Assembly (NCBI GenBank): GCA_964030785.1
Contig: OZ034967.1
Coordinates: 50,491,533 to 50,555,532, forward strand
Reading direction: 5' to 3'
DNA length: 64,000 bases
Source: Siderastrea siderea
Taxonomy: Eukaryota > Cnidaria > Anthozoa > Scleractinia > Rhizangiidae
Below, one piece after another: positions 12,476 to 23,538 of this stretch (position 1 is its first letter; every line of letters begins with the position of its first letter). Under the pieces are notes generated by a model. That model had not been told where the DNA came from, ran no database searches, and was given only the letters and a program-made list of their open reading frames with translations. The position numbers and the translations under genes were made by a program.

Positions 12476-12743
12476 TGTCTGATCTGTTTATTTCGGAAAG
12501 TAGCACTACATGAGAACTTGCAACGGCAAAGTACACGATAGGAAATGAATATTACATTTGTCGAATACAATTGTTTGAATAAAGTTAGAAACGACTAATT
12601 TTACGATGTCAAATGATACTGACATCAAACACTGCAGGACTAATTCTTCAGGATTGTCCCGAGCTCCAGCCTCTGTGGGTGTTTGGTGGCAAACAGATTT
12701 ACCACCCTATTCAAATCAATTTTAACTTGATCATGGATGTGCA

Positions 12744-14391
12744 TTAGTGCAAGGGACGAAAGCCTTTCCTGGCCCACGCAAATCTCGTCGTGGTTAGCTG
12801 CCGAGCCGCTAAGAAGTTGCCTGTATTGCCACGAAACTCACCGTTCGAGACTTCGTTATCTCCACGCAGGGCAATGCACTGTCGACCACAGAAAAGGATG
12901 GCTTTTGAAACGCATTTAACGATGTGCCTATTTCTGATAACATTCTTCCTCTTCTTGTTATCTAATCGGTTGTTCACTCTGGGCGTTCAACAGAATTAAA
13001 GGGGCAGTATCACGAGGATTTTGCTCGCGTTTGACCCCACTGAAAAGCCAATAGTCACATTAACATTTATGAAAGCCTAAAAATATTGGTCATTTTCTTG
13101 TTCAGACACCATACTAATTCAGTGAAGCTATTACTAAGTGTCTTTGGCCACGGATGGCCAAGATGGAAATGGACTACAATTTGAAAACGTCTGGCGGACG
13201 ATTTCAAATTCTGTGCTTGTATCTTACAAAAATCATTGAAAACTTATTATGGTTTGCTCTCCTTGCAAAAATTCACTTGATATCTCCCTCTTGATGTACC
13301 AGGAGCATTTTCTGTGTGAGTGAAGGCATTTAATCTCAATTTCAGCGAAGTTTTGACGAAACGCGAGCAAAATCCCCGTGACACTGCCCCTTTAAGGAAG
13401 GATTCAGTGGCAATCATTGCGTCGTGATACCGGTATCACCATTTGCCTTTTTTTTGTTTTGCCTTTTCTTGAAGCTTATGCCAGTTTATGAAAGGCTTGT
13501 TAACAAAAGCGTCCTTATCTTTCCTGCAATGCCTAGGTATCATCAAAGCACAGTGTTTATAGAATACTTTCCATCTACTGAAGGGCTGTAGACCATCCAT
13601 GGATACCCACTGAGGTATCATGACTGAAACCCTCTTCGGCACCGATGAATTAAGAAATCGCATTGGAAACTTGTAGTTAATCGATGGCACAAAATGACTT
13701 TAATCAAGTGATATTTCTGACCAACTGGCAGCTTGTTTGCAAAAGAACCAAATTCATCAGAGGTCGTCAAAATCTTCCCGATGTCATTTATTCTTGTTGC
13801 TTCACTGGTTCTAAGTGATGCAGCGTTAGGTTGCCATCAGTATTCTCAGGTACTGGAGCTTGCGCAGTCTCTACAATTTAATAAACAGTGGGCAATTGTT
13901 AAAAAAGTACACATCGGCTTCTCATAAAATATTGACATCAAGAAATGACGATAAGAGACGAGTAGAAACATAAAATTGTTTTCTCTCTTTGTGACTCAAA
14001 AACTTCGTTTTTGGTGGTTTGAATTGTTACTCTGTGTTCCCTTACTGGCTGTTCAGTAAGCGATGTAGTTCTGTTTCATATTGAGGAATACCGAGTAAAT
14101 CTCATAGCCTAATACTGGGATCAAGACTGGTAGACATCGCGAAAATAAGCGTGATTTACCTTCTATATCTCCCTGTAAAACTGTAGTTAACTGAAATAGA
14201 TCTAAAGTCGTGATCTCAACCAGGCTGTCGTCGCAGACTGCACTGTCATTGTCAGTGTCTGATAGCTCTTCACAAGGTACTTTACTGACCCATGTATCAA
14301 GAGACTGTAAAGATTTAGCGGAAGCTTTCCGCTTTCTATTTTCCTGTTCTCTCCTACCCATAACATATTTCACAAAAAACTGATTTAGCAT
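12744..14391 (-). pseudogene. hAT transposase (TTF/ZMYM1-like) remnant
   Basis: Three minus-strand pieces are in order. 14391-14053 begins MLNQFFVKYVMGRREQENRK then RKASAKSLQSLDTW, the usual basic start of these proteins. 13690-13436 has FYKHCALMIPRHCRKD and AFVNKPFINWHKLQEKAKQK, the TTF-type zinc-finger segment. 12977-12744 has IVKCVSKAILFCGRQCIALR then GDNE, matching the FCGRQ-LRGHDE segment of DUF4371 proteins. The catalytic core and dimerisation region are missing, frames are broken, and a 392-bp MITE interrupts pieces two and three. It cannot encode an active transposase. Confidence 0.62.
13000..13391. mobile_element. TTAA-flanked MITE inside the hAT remnant
   Basis: TTAA at 12996-12999 and 13392-13395 flank near-perfect terminal inverted repeats starting AGGGGCAGTATCACGAGGAT on the left and AGGGGCAGTGTCACGGGGAT on the right, about 35 bp long. 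There is no coding content. TTAA targets point to the piggyBac or Kolobok type. The insertion splits the hAT coding remains, so it is the younger event. Confidence 0.82.
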
Positions 14392-14818
14392 CTTCGGGCG
14401 TTCATGCGCTCGGACAAACAGAAAATACTACCCGACGCGTTAGCAGACGTGTCTGACAAAAATCGTGACTCCCGTGTCATTGGCTCGCTCGTCTAGACCT
14501 CCGTGCAAAGCGTGCAGCACGTTGATTTCATTATCCATTTAGATAAGCTCGGATCGACATCTTTGCACTCATTGAAATGTTATGCGTGGCTCGGGCTACT
14601 AGAGTGCAGCTGGTGTTAGTTTACCAGTGAATACATTACTACTATTTCGGCCGTTTGGTTTTGTTTAACTATTACTGTTAAGTTTTAAAGATTTACTAGT
14701 ATCCTTCAGTTTAACCGACTGTACTCCTTAGCTTGGACATTGAGTATCAAAATGTGAACCTTTGGGGCCTGTGGGGGGGTGCGAACGCACCCCGTACACC
14801 CCCCTGGTTACGGGCCTG

Positions 14819-17800
14819 GTTCGGCAGTTCACCGTGGCTCAGAGGGTTTACAGTCATTGTTCAAATTACTGAAATAAAGTTTCAGTCTGACAGCATCCGT
14901 GACAATTTTCACTATGGTTGCGTGACGGCTCGGGTGAGACAGGGATCAAGCAAGCTAGCGATTTTAACTCCGTCGTCAGGACGGGGTCTAGTAATGCGCG
15001 TTTTTTTTTTGGTGGTCACTTGCCCCAGTCTTCCGCTTGCCGGTAATCTTCGTTCGTTTAGCGTTTCTTCGCCAAAATTTTCCGGAAAGGTGGCGTAGAA
15101 AATCACTGGCGATTGAATGGCATAAACATCCCTTCGTCCAGAACAAGAACGAAGATGCTAACGAGCTTTGAAAGCCACCGATTCGATCATGTTGTTTTCG
15201 CCACTGGACTGGAGCCTGCCAATATTCATCAGTGAAATGCAAGCATTTATTTTTTGGCAGTTTTCCTTTGCTTTGCCAAAATCTTTAGGGAAATTTGTGC
15301 AGAAAAGTACAAGGAGTTCAATGGAGTTAACTTCTCTTCGACGAGAGCAAGGACGAAGGTGCTAGCGAGCTTTGAAAGCCAATGATTCATGCTACGTGCC
15401 GTAGCACATAATGATTACGTCATTAAATTCGGGGAAGTAACTTGCTTGCACCAAATCACTCGTCGAATCACTAGTCTAGCAGATAGGTGAAATTATTCTG
15501 CACTTTATGATAAAAGCATGAAACTTGGCACACTAGTAGTAGGTATCGTAGGGAACGTTTTAAAGATTAGAGGCAATCTGGATAGGGTCTGACTGGCAGC
15601 TGGGAAGGGAGAGATTTTTCAGTATGGCCGCCATTCAGACTATAAAGACCGTTATTGGGAAAGTGAAGCAAAATTAACTTGATACAGTGTTGAATTGCCA
15701 TTTTAGTTATGTCTGCTTGTTGAATTTCCCACCAAAACAAAACATTAACAGTTTTCGGGGTGATTTAACTGAATTCAGGGGATCGTTTTATTTTCGGTCA
15801 AAATTATGCAATTTTAGATATCTACTTAATTCAATTACACTGGTCGAATCATTTAACCACAATTTCCCTTTCTCCTTAATTATTTCGGTGGCCACTTTCA
15901 AGCTTACCTGTTTAACTGTTTTACGGCAGAACTATGATGCAGTTAAGGATCGTAGAAACACGTTATTACACACGCGATTTATTCCGTTATTTGTTCTCTT
16001 ATTTTCCATTCTCATCAGTTTACGTCACCTTCAGTACCGACACAAGCACAGTAACTTCCGAAACAGATTTTCATTGGAAAATTTACTCTTTCTTTTATAG
16101 CCTTTACGGCTCACGATTAACGTATTTCGTTCTGTTAAATACAACCGCATTTTGTTGGACTGGGCAGTTTCGCGCTAAAAGATCGGGCCAGAGCACCTGG
16201 CCAGGAAATAGTCAGACTGGAATCCTGTCAGTGTCTAAATGAGGGGTTTCAGAGGAGACTTCTGTGCAGATGAAGTAGTATTTTGTCCAAAATCTTCTCT
16301 GAAAAATGTTTTTCTTGCATTATTCACATTGTAATCAGATATTGGAAGCAGCGATGGGCTCTGATTCTTTAAGCTTGGAAGAATTTAGTCTGTGAGTGCT
16401 GCTGAGAATTGCGCGCGTTTCAGTTCTGTGCAAGCATATGCAATGCGGTCATACATGTAACATCAATGAGCATACTCTATAGCGATCTAGCTATGCGCCT
16501 TCTTCTTTCTGTAAATCACGGCATGGTGCCGCATCTAGTACATGGGGCATGCGTTGCACCTGCATGTCACTGTTGGACGTACGCACTGAATTACGAGAGT
16601 TGCGTAAAGTACCCGAGTGAACATCCCGTTCGCTTTCCAGCTTGTTAGCCGATATCGACTTCAAACATCGTCTGGAACCAGTAACTCTCTGCGGTACGAG
16701 GTAGAATAATCCATTAAGAGTACAACTCTCTCGATAGTTTGTCAATTTTACTCATTATTATCTCATCAAGGTACAAACCAAGGACACGTGCCTCGTCGCC
16801 ATTCTAGGATGTAAAATAGCATTTTTTGCTTCTTAAGCCTTCCAAGAGAAGTGTCGCTTAAGGATGGATTGATGTAGCTATCCCTGGCCAGGAAGCGAAC
16901 TCCTCCCGTCTGCCAGAAATGTTATTACAATCGTTATGGAGGCCCTTAGTATTCGCACAACTAAGTGCAGCTCGGTTTCGCGCTTCAAGAATTTTGTACC
17001 TTAGATGCGATGCCGTTTGAACTAACACATAGAGTACGACTGCTAGCCTGGTTTGCAGTAGGTATCTATGACTGTTTAGTTACTCTTGTGGTTGGTATAG
17101 TGGAAAAACAATAAATAATTATCCCAAAATATCAATAGGACAATCAGTAACACTTCCATTTTTTAACTGCATAGATCAAGACGGTTTAACTAACCTAATT
17201 CAAGACAACCTTTTTTCTTTCATTTCTGGTCATTTATCAGCCCCCAGGAAAAGTAATACAGTGTCATGCATTCTTTTATCAGCTAGAACAAACAATTCAT
17301 GGCTGTTTCGTGTAAAGTTTGAGACGATGGTAACGAAAAAGTAAGCTACAACTATGCAATTATCAACTGGAATTAATTAAAATTTCTAATTTGCATATTT
17401 ATGGCCTCAGAATTATTTTTTCAATTTTCCATTCTCACAAGCCTTCTATGCCAATTTTGATAGCATGATTGTAATCTTTAAACTGAGTTAAATAGATCAT
17501 TACGATCAGACATTGTTTTAAACAATAATGCTGTATGTTTAGACTCCGAAAAAGTACCGCTGGCGGTGGCCATTTTGAATAATTACCCCCAATACTTTTA
17601 CCACCCTTTCCAATCTCGAAAATGTTCCCCATGATTTCTAGTATTAACGTGCCTAGTTTGATGCTTTTATCATAAAGTGCAGTACTCACCCCCGAATTGA
17701 CACTTATCTGCCGGACTACACGGCCTAAAATAGACTTTTACGTTTTTTTCCATAGCTACCAGTTTCCTTTAGATTTAAGAATAAGTTTCTTCATCAACAA

Positions 17801-18180
17801 ATCTATTTAAATTTCCGTGCCCTTGTTAAAGTTTAGAATTACGCTGACATGTCAGTTCGTTTTATTTGAAAAACGTGACGTAACAGAGTCACGCTATGGT
17901 CAAAATATTTCATCACGTTCTTCTTCGCGAAAGCTAGGACAGGTGGATGACCAAGGACGGGAAAGGGGTTCATACTATCAGGGATTCATGTTATCACAGG
18001 GAGAAGGGTGCGGAGAAGACGTAAGGGGGAATGGCAGCAAACACGACAAAGGTACGATAAATCACCAACTTCAAAATTTTTACCACTTGGGCTCGTATCT
18101 TGAGTGACCGTAATATATTTTGCTCCCTGGGGGGAGGAGAAAAACGGCGGGTCCAATGCCCCTGGGGCTTTTCTTGTATA
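14819..18180. other. Interior of the 9.9-kb element, no gene recognised
   Basis: Contains a diverged tandem duplication around 15040-15185 and 15260-15390 (shared CGAGCTTTGAAAGCCA). The rest is AT-rich sequence without coding signal that I can support. Confidence 0.5.
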
Positions 18181-18623
18181 GTATGCTCAAGCTCGGAAAA
18201 TTCCCCAGCTACAAAACCAAATTGGTCTTTCAACTCGCTTGGCAATTCTAAACAAACTTCGAATACTCCCACGACGTTTGAATGAAAAATTATGTCTAAA
18301 TTCTGCGTGTTTCTTTCTGACTGGCGGGTCTGGCGGGCCTGGCGGATCTAGTCACAAAAAGTGTCGCGAACGTAGCGATTTTATTAGTATGCACAAGCTC
18401 AAAAAATTCATCAGCTACAAAGCTAAACTGGTCTTTTGAATCGCTTGATAATTCTAAACAAACTTCGAATGCTCCCACGAAGTTTGAATGAGAAATTTCG
18501 TCCAAATTCTGTGCGTTCTGACTGGCAGGTGTAGCCACAAATAATTCTAGGAGTCGCAAACATCGCATTTTGTAGTATGCATATTAAAGCGAGGAAAACT
18601 CGTCAACTACAAAACCAAATATA
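18180..18623. repeat. Right TIR of the 9.9-kb element, inner part
   Basis: Reverse complement of 11650-12005: GCTACAAAACCAAATTGGTC, GAATACTCCCACGACGTTTG, the GCGGGTCTGGCGGGCCTGGC tract and GTGTCGCGAAC all have mirrored partners. It is separated from the outer part by about 2.4 kb of inserted sequence. Confidence 0.72.
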
Positions 18624-18633
18624 GAATACTTCA

Positions 18634-18770
18634 TGGAAAGTGTGTGCGTACGGTATTTACGCACGAGTTGGTCAAGCATCGTAAATCGAAGGAGTGAGCG
18701 CAGTGAGCGAGTGAGATTTCTGATGCAAACCGACGAGTGCGTAAATACTGTGCGCATACACTTTCCAATA
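18634..18770. repeat. Palindromic MITE, about 135 bp
   Basis: GGAAAGTGTGTGCGTACGGT then ATTTACGCAC at the left is mirrored by GTGCGTAAATACTGTGCGCA and CACTTTCC at the right. AATACTT occurs just outside both ends (right side immediately, left side after CAT). Confidence 0.6.
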
Positions 18771-19052
18771 CTTTAAACAAGACATCTTAAGCCTCAGGAC
18801 TAATAATCTTCTCTGTCTTTACGTCTTACAGAGCGAATAAACTCCGCAAGATACTTGTTTGATTCTATTGGCTATATAGTGTGCACTTCTCGCTCGTCGT
18901 TCTTTTCGTTTCTCAAAAATTATTCCAGCAATTTCACATCTTGCTTCGTCTTCTCTTTTGTGTTTTTGCTTTCATGACTTTCCACATAATCCTCAACTGA
19001 AGTATCGTGGGCAACAAATCTTTTCTCGCTCAGGGTTTTAAGCTTAAAAGAA

Positions 19053-20797
19053 AGTTAAAGGAGAAGGTCACTCCAGAAACCGTATATTTTTTGTACTCAC
19101 CAATTATAAGGCCACATTGAGTTGAGTTACTGACAGTTGTTTGAGCTTCCATAGTGCATCCGATCCCAATGAAATTCCTCTCCAAAGAAGCAAAAAATTC
19201 GTCATCGGGCGCCGCCATTTTAGATAGCGCTTAGGAGCCTGGCCGCTTATTCGTGACGTCAATTTGTCCCAATTGAAATTGGCGCGAAGTTCAAACACAG
19301 CTGGCCAATTTCAAGTGCATAGCTTTTAGGCTGTTCTCATTTCTTTTTCGCGGTGCCGTTGTGAACTGAAAAGGAAGCTTAAGCAACCACGACGGCAACG
19401 CCAAGGAAAACGTCACTTTAAAAATGACTTCCAAATATTTCAGACTTGTTCGCGATAGTTTCAACTCGTCCAATCTGTCTAATGTAGCCGAACAATCCGG
19501 GAGCTGACTCTGTAAGGACGGCGTTACAGTTCAGGTAGAAAAAAAGAAAATTCACTGTCGTGTGTAAACGTTCTACACAAAACTTTGAATTTGGTCATTT
19601 CACGTTGTTGTTTTGCAAAGGACAGCTAAGAAATGTACCAAAATGTGTATCGCACGTGCAGAGTCATTGTTTTGCTACTTAAACCTTTTGTTTTGTAACG
19701 ATCTCATCAGCTGTCGCCGTCGTGTTTGCTTACACAGTCCCAGACTGTAACAATATGTCTGAAAAAGATAAGGAAAGAAATGAAATCCAGACCTAGCAAA
19801 TCAGTGGCTCGACCAGCTTCGCCATGAGAAGCGATTTGGCTTTCCTGAAAAACTGGAAAATGTCTACGTTTTTAAAGAGCATTTTCATGCTGACTGCTTT
19901 GAAACCAACTCCTGGGTGGAAATACCCGAAGAAGGAGGATTTAAGCACACAAGAGAAAAGTCCTCGTATTCTGTGACGCAAGAAATACCTGGATATTTCA
20001 CCGCAAGTGGTAATTCAAATAAACAAGACAATTCAGATTATAAGCACAAACCTACTGCGGCTCGATTTAAGCCACATTTTAATTTTGAAAACAATGTACA
20101 AGTGAAAACAAATTTCTTCTTTAATAGATACGACTCTTACTCGTTCGAAGTGTACCTTCTATCTTTGCTTTCCGCCCCTGCATCACTTCACGTCGATCTT
20201 TCACAAGTGCACCAAACTGTGTACCTTGTAACCGTTCCTTCATTTAATCATCTCCACTTGCATCGTCTTCGGAATTATCGGCACGTTCTAGTTCGAAACA
20301 ATACGGTTTGAGCGCAGCCATCGTATCGGAATACAAACAAACATCTTCAGTTGGAGCTGACAAGTTGGGAGGCACCGGTATGACAGATTGAACAAGTTTG
20401 AAACATTTGAAGGTCATTTTTGAAGTGACGTTTTCCTTGACGTTGCCGTCGTGGTTGCTTAAGCTCCCTTTTCAGTTCACAACAGCACCGCGAAAATGAA
20501 ATGAGAGCAATCGAAAAGCTATGCACTTGAAATTGGCCAGCTGCGCCTGAGCTTCGCGCCAATTTCAATTGGGACAAATTGACGTCACAAATAAGTGGCC
20601 TGGCTGCTAAGCACTATCCAAGATGGCGGCGCCCGATGGCGAATTTTTTGCTTCTTTGGAGAGGAATTTCGTTGCGATCGGATGCACTATGGAAGCTCAA
20701 ACAACTGTCAGTAACTCAACTCAGTGTGGTCTTTTTACTGGTGAGTACAAAAAATATGCGGTTTCTGGAGTGACCTTCTCCTTTAACTTCAACACTT
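19053..20797. mobile_element. Palindromic unit with about 430-bp arms and THAP remains
   Basis: The arm at 19053-19485 is mirrored by 20375-20797 at high identity; shared landmarks are GTTAAAGGAGAAGGTCACTC, GAGAGGAATTTC, TTGGGACAAATTGACGTCAC and AACCACGACGGCAACG. The central 0.9 kb carries THAP-domain coding remains. Each arm contains an outward-reading open segment starting MAAPD(G/D)EFFASLERNF and a GT donor. THAP plus long inverted repeats suggests a P-element or Kolobok-type origin, not proven. Confidence 0.6.
19722..20311 (+). pseudogene. THAP-domain protein remnant
   Basis: One frame gives VPDCNN, the second zinc-ligand region of a THAP finger. After a frameshift near 19795 the next frame reads WLDQLRHEKRFGFPEKLENV then YVFKEHFHADCFE, the THAP pattern W-(n)-C-x2-H-F with the ligand Cys replaced by Phe. 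It runs open to 20311 (IPEEGGFKHTREKSSYSVTQ and onward) with no recognised domain. THAP fingers bind DNA in P-type and Kolobok transposases and in host regulators. This copy is broken. Confidence 0.5.
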
Positions 20798-20994
20798 GCG
20801 AGAGACTTAAAAAGCGAAAAGCCTGAATGAGAATCACCTTGTTACGGCTCACACGTCAAAATACATGATACCCGGCACCTGATTGGACGTATCGCTTTCT
20901 TTACACGTGAAAAAAGTGATACATGACATTTGATTGGCTTTCAGGTAATTAGACCAGCCTGCGAACGAAAAATTTATTTTGCGCCTATTTAGTG

Positions 20995-21270
20995 GGTAAA
21001 TCTCAGTATGTATGTAATAAAATACTTTTCTGAATCGCTTGGCAGTTCTAAACAAATATAGAATACTTTCAAAACGTTAGAAAAAGCCTTTCCGTCGGAA
21101 TCCTTCGAAAATTTCGGACTGCCGGGTATTAAGTCATGATCCGCACTCCAGACACTGCCTATTTATTTATTTATTTTCATTTTCCGTTTCTTTTATGACC
21201 CCGCAGTCCGCGCCCCGCACCCCGCACCCTGCACCACCCCGCACCCCGACCCCGCGTTTTCGGAACAACC
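20995..21270. repeat. Right TIR of the 9.9-kb element, outer part
   Basis: Reverse complement of 11340-11650: GCGGTCATAAAA-type tip, the CCCCGCACCCCGCACCCTGC tract, TTTATTTATTTATT, GGACTGCCGGGTATTAAGTC and CTTTTCTGAATCGCTTGGCA. Ends at GGAACAACC beside GTGCTTTGCG. Confidence 0.72.
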
Positions 21271-21720
21271 GTGCTTTGCGAGGCACTCTGAAAGATAAAC
21301 AGAATACGGGGGAAAGGCGGGCACCCCAAGGTCTTTGACCTACAAAACCCTACTGAACATAACCTGCGATCAGGCCGAATTTTAGCATCGCTCTCATATT
21401 CTCTTACGTTGGTCGGTCGCTAAAATAGGGCCTGATACAATCTCTCACAGGACCTTGTTCCGGCGGCCCACGTCGGGAATCTCGCAATCTGATTGGTCCT
21501 TTAACAATAGAGCTGTCAACGGAAGTAAATTGTCTACGAGACTCGCTCACAATTTCGATGCGACCGCAATCGCCAAGGAACGAGTCTGCCGAGATAAATG
21601 TGTCTCCCTAAGATATTCTTGTCGTTCTAGGAGAATTGTTGTCATTTCTTTCTCTCCTGAGAATGGCGTTCGGTTTGACGCAAGTTGTCTCTCACTTGGA
21701 GCAGAGAAGTACAGCAACAG

Positions 21721-21775
21721 CATGCTATTCGCGGCAGTCCCTTTCACGCTCGCTAATAAGAGATGGAGATATGCG
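21721..21775 (-). repeat. Split direct repeat B2 (3' terminus of Ngaro-like element)
   Basis: Near-identical to B1 over about 55 bases, up to GGAGATATGC. Between B2 and A2 lie about 120 bases of purine-rich sequence. Confidence 0.78.
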
Positions 21776-21898
21776 ACCGCGCTTTGTGAGTTGGACGTGA
21801 AAAAAGGATGGGGTAAGGGGGGAGGGAAAGTGAAAAGCGTGGAGGCTAATGGAGGAGAGCGTGAAAGGAAGCGACATGCCACGGCTGCTGATATCCGA

Positions 21899-22035
21899 AG
21901 GATTCTAACGCGAACTGGGTCGAAATGATATGCAGAGCTCTTATTTATACTCCCGCTGTAAGGGACTGACGCGAATAGCATACTATTCGCGGCAGTCCCT
22001 TTCACGCTCGCTAATAAGAGATGGAGATATGCTCC
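21899..22035 (-). repeat. Split direct repeats A2 and B1 (Ngaro-like 3' end)
   Basis: A2 (21899-21978) copies A1 at 28777-28855. B1 (about 21977-22035) copies B2 at 21721-21775: both contain CTATTCGCGGCAGTCCCTTT then GCTCGCTAATAAGAGATGGA. Confidence 0.85.
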
Positions 22036-22156
22036 CGCACTAAGACGTCCAACGTTTAATACGGCCTAAAGACCCTAGAAGTCTGCCAATACTTAAACAT
22101 CACACACATCAGGTCCCACACTTAAACTAGAAAATCCCAACCAGCCAAAGCTCAAC

Positions 22157-23343
22157 CTAAGACGAAGCGCTGGTGGGAAAGGCGACAGCAAAATGGACGA
22201 GGCTGTTCAAGTCAGTGTAAGAATCTGCAAGGGTCTGGCTAGAAGGAACGTGACGAGACAATAACTCTGAAGGTCCTCCGGGACGTAAAGCTTGCGCAAC
22301 TTTCAAATAGTGAGACGCTGTAGGAGCGTGGCGCCAACCAACATGTTCCATAATGTCTGCAAGCTGACTACCCGAAAGGGCTAGAGTGATGGCTAAGCCG
22401 GCTCTAAAGCTGTGCAAAGTTTCTCCGTTGTAAATTTTTGCCTCCTGTAGATAGCAACGGAGTCGCGACTGCAAAGTGGAGTTAGCAATTTGCTTATTTT
22501 GGATCTTCCCTGCAGAGCTGAGAGGGCGAAACAAGTAACCAGCCAATAGATCCACAGAAAGCGCGGAGGAGATGGCGACTTCAAGCTCTATGGCCTTAAC
22601 AGGACAAAGAGACAAATCGGAATGGCGACGAATGCCGAAAAGATTGGCGAAGCCATCCCTGAGGGATTTACCCAGAGTAAGATCATTTGCTCGGTCCCTG
22701 CTGAAAAAGAGCGCTTTAAACAAAGCAGCGTCTCTCGCATAGACAAATAGCTGGGAAGCAGTAATGCCAGGAACTAACATTTTTTCCTGGATAAGACGGG
22801 ACAGCTGAACGATTTTGACGAGGAAGAGTGGTGTCGCCTGCTTAGGGATAACAGCAGCTTGGACTGCTCAGACGTGAATGCCTTAAGGTAGGCTTTGACT
22901 TCCGCCGAAGCTGCAGGGTTTCCTATGCCCAGAGCGGAGTTCCAATCCCCTTCCCTCCCTGCTTCTTTAAAAATGACCCTGAGCTTTTCCATGTAGGAAT
23001 CGACGGTGGCATAAGAAAGGCGAAAAGGGCAACCACAGCTATGCAGATGATGCTTTCCTAGGTATGGACAAGCGGTAACATGGACTTGTGTTTTCCCTCG
23101 GGAATCTTTCCAAGCAAGAAATGGACAAACATCTTTAGGGGTAGCGGAAAACAGGGTCTTATTCCCCGGCAGAGAACCCAAAAAGGCGGAGAACTCCTTC
23201 TTCAGGGAGTTTTTTTGTTTGGCGTAAGCGGAGGACAAAGCAATGCCTTGAAATTGGTCGAGACGGTTATCTATTGCAGAGATATCCGGGGCAACCGAAA
23301 GTGGTTGGGAAGCGGAGAGGGCAGGTCTCTTGAATCCGCACAT
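22157..23343 (-). pseudogene. Tyrosine recombinase (Ngaro-like), one frameshift
   Basis: The N-terminal part (from 23343) has the SAM-like helical segment (NSLKKEFSAFLGSLPGNKTL, FLAWKDSRGKTQVHV, CPYLGKHHLHSCGC). A frameshift near 22860 moves to the frame reading LVPGITASQLFVYARDAALF. The catalytic part shows the first Arg in FFSRDRANDL, HSFR as the H-x-x-R box, and the Tyr in APTASHYLKV after GWRH. So the R-H-R-Y set is kept although the frame is broken. This enzyme integrates the circular intermediate by strand exchange. Confidence 0.84.
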
Positions 23344-23538
23344 CTGGCAAAATCGGAAATCCTGATCATTCGGATATTTGCATTCTGGACATTGGACAGC
23401 AGGAACAAAAATGGGGGCAACTGGGGAAGGCCCTATAGAAAAATAGAGCAGGAAGAATTAATAAACGTTTGAGGAAAATTACGGGCAGAAAACAACAGAC
23501 GAAACAAAAGTGCCAAATAATTCTATTAAAAAAAACAG

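Larger units (their letters stand above)
12397..14818 (-). mobile_element. hAT element (ZMYM1/DUF4371-like), decayed
   Basis: The termini are perfect 16-bp inverted repeats, CAGGCCCGTAACCAGG at 12397-12412 and its complement at 14803-14818. CAGG ends are typical of hAT elements. Coding remains on the minus strand fit a ZMYM1-like hAT transposase N-terminal half. The flanking 8-mers (AATGCTCG and GTTCGGCA) do not match, so the target duplication is lost or a terminus has been rearranged. Confidence 0.7.
11330..21280. mobile_element. 9.9-kb long-TIR transposon, nested (MULE-like?)
   Basis: Both ends begin GGTTGTTCCGAAAACGCGGG (11340 rightwards; 21270 leftwards on the minus strand). The inverted identity continues inward for about 650 bp through collinear blocks: a GC-rich tip, an (AAAT)n tract, a TACCCGGCAG block, then repeated AAGCGATTC-AAAAG modules. 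Directly adjacent outside are GTGCTTTGTA (11330-11339) and GTGCTTTGCG (21271-21280), an 8-of-10 match consistent with an old 9-10-bp target duplication. Very long inverted repeats plus this duplication length suggest a Mutator-like element, but no transposase of its own was found. The interior is filled by other elements. Confidence 0.68.

Noticed and set aside
21455..21928. Plus-strand open frame of 157 codons
   Set aside because: It overlaps the terminal B2 and A2 repeats of the Ngaro-like element and has no recognisable domain.
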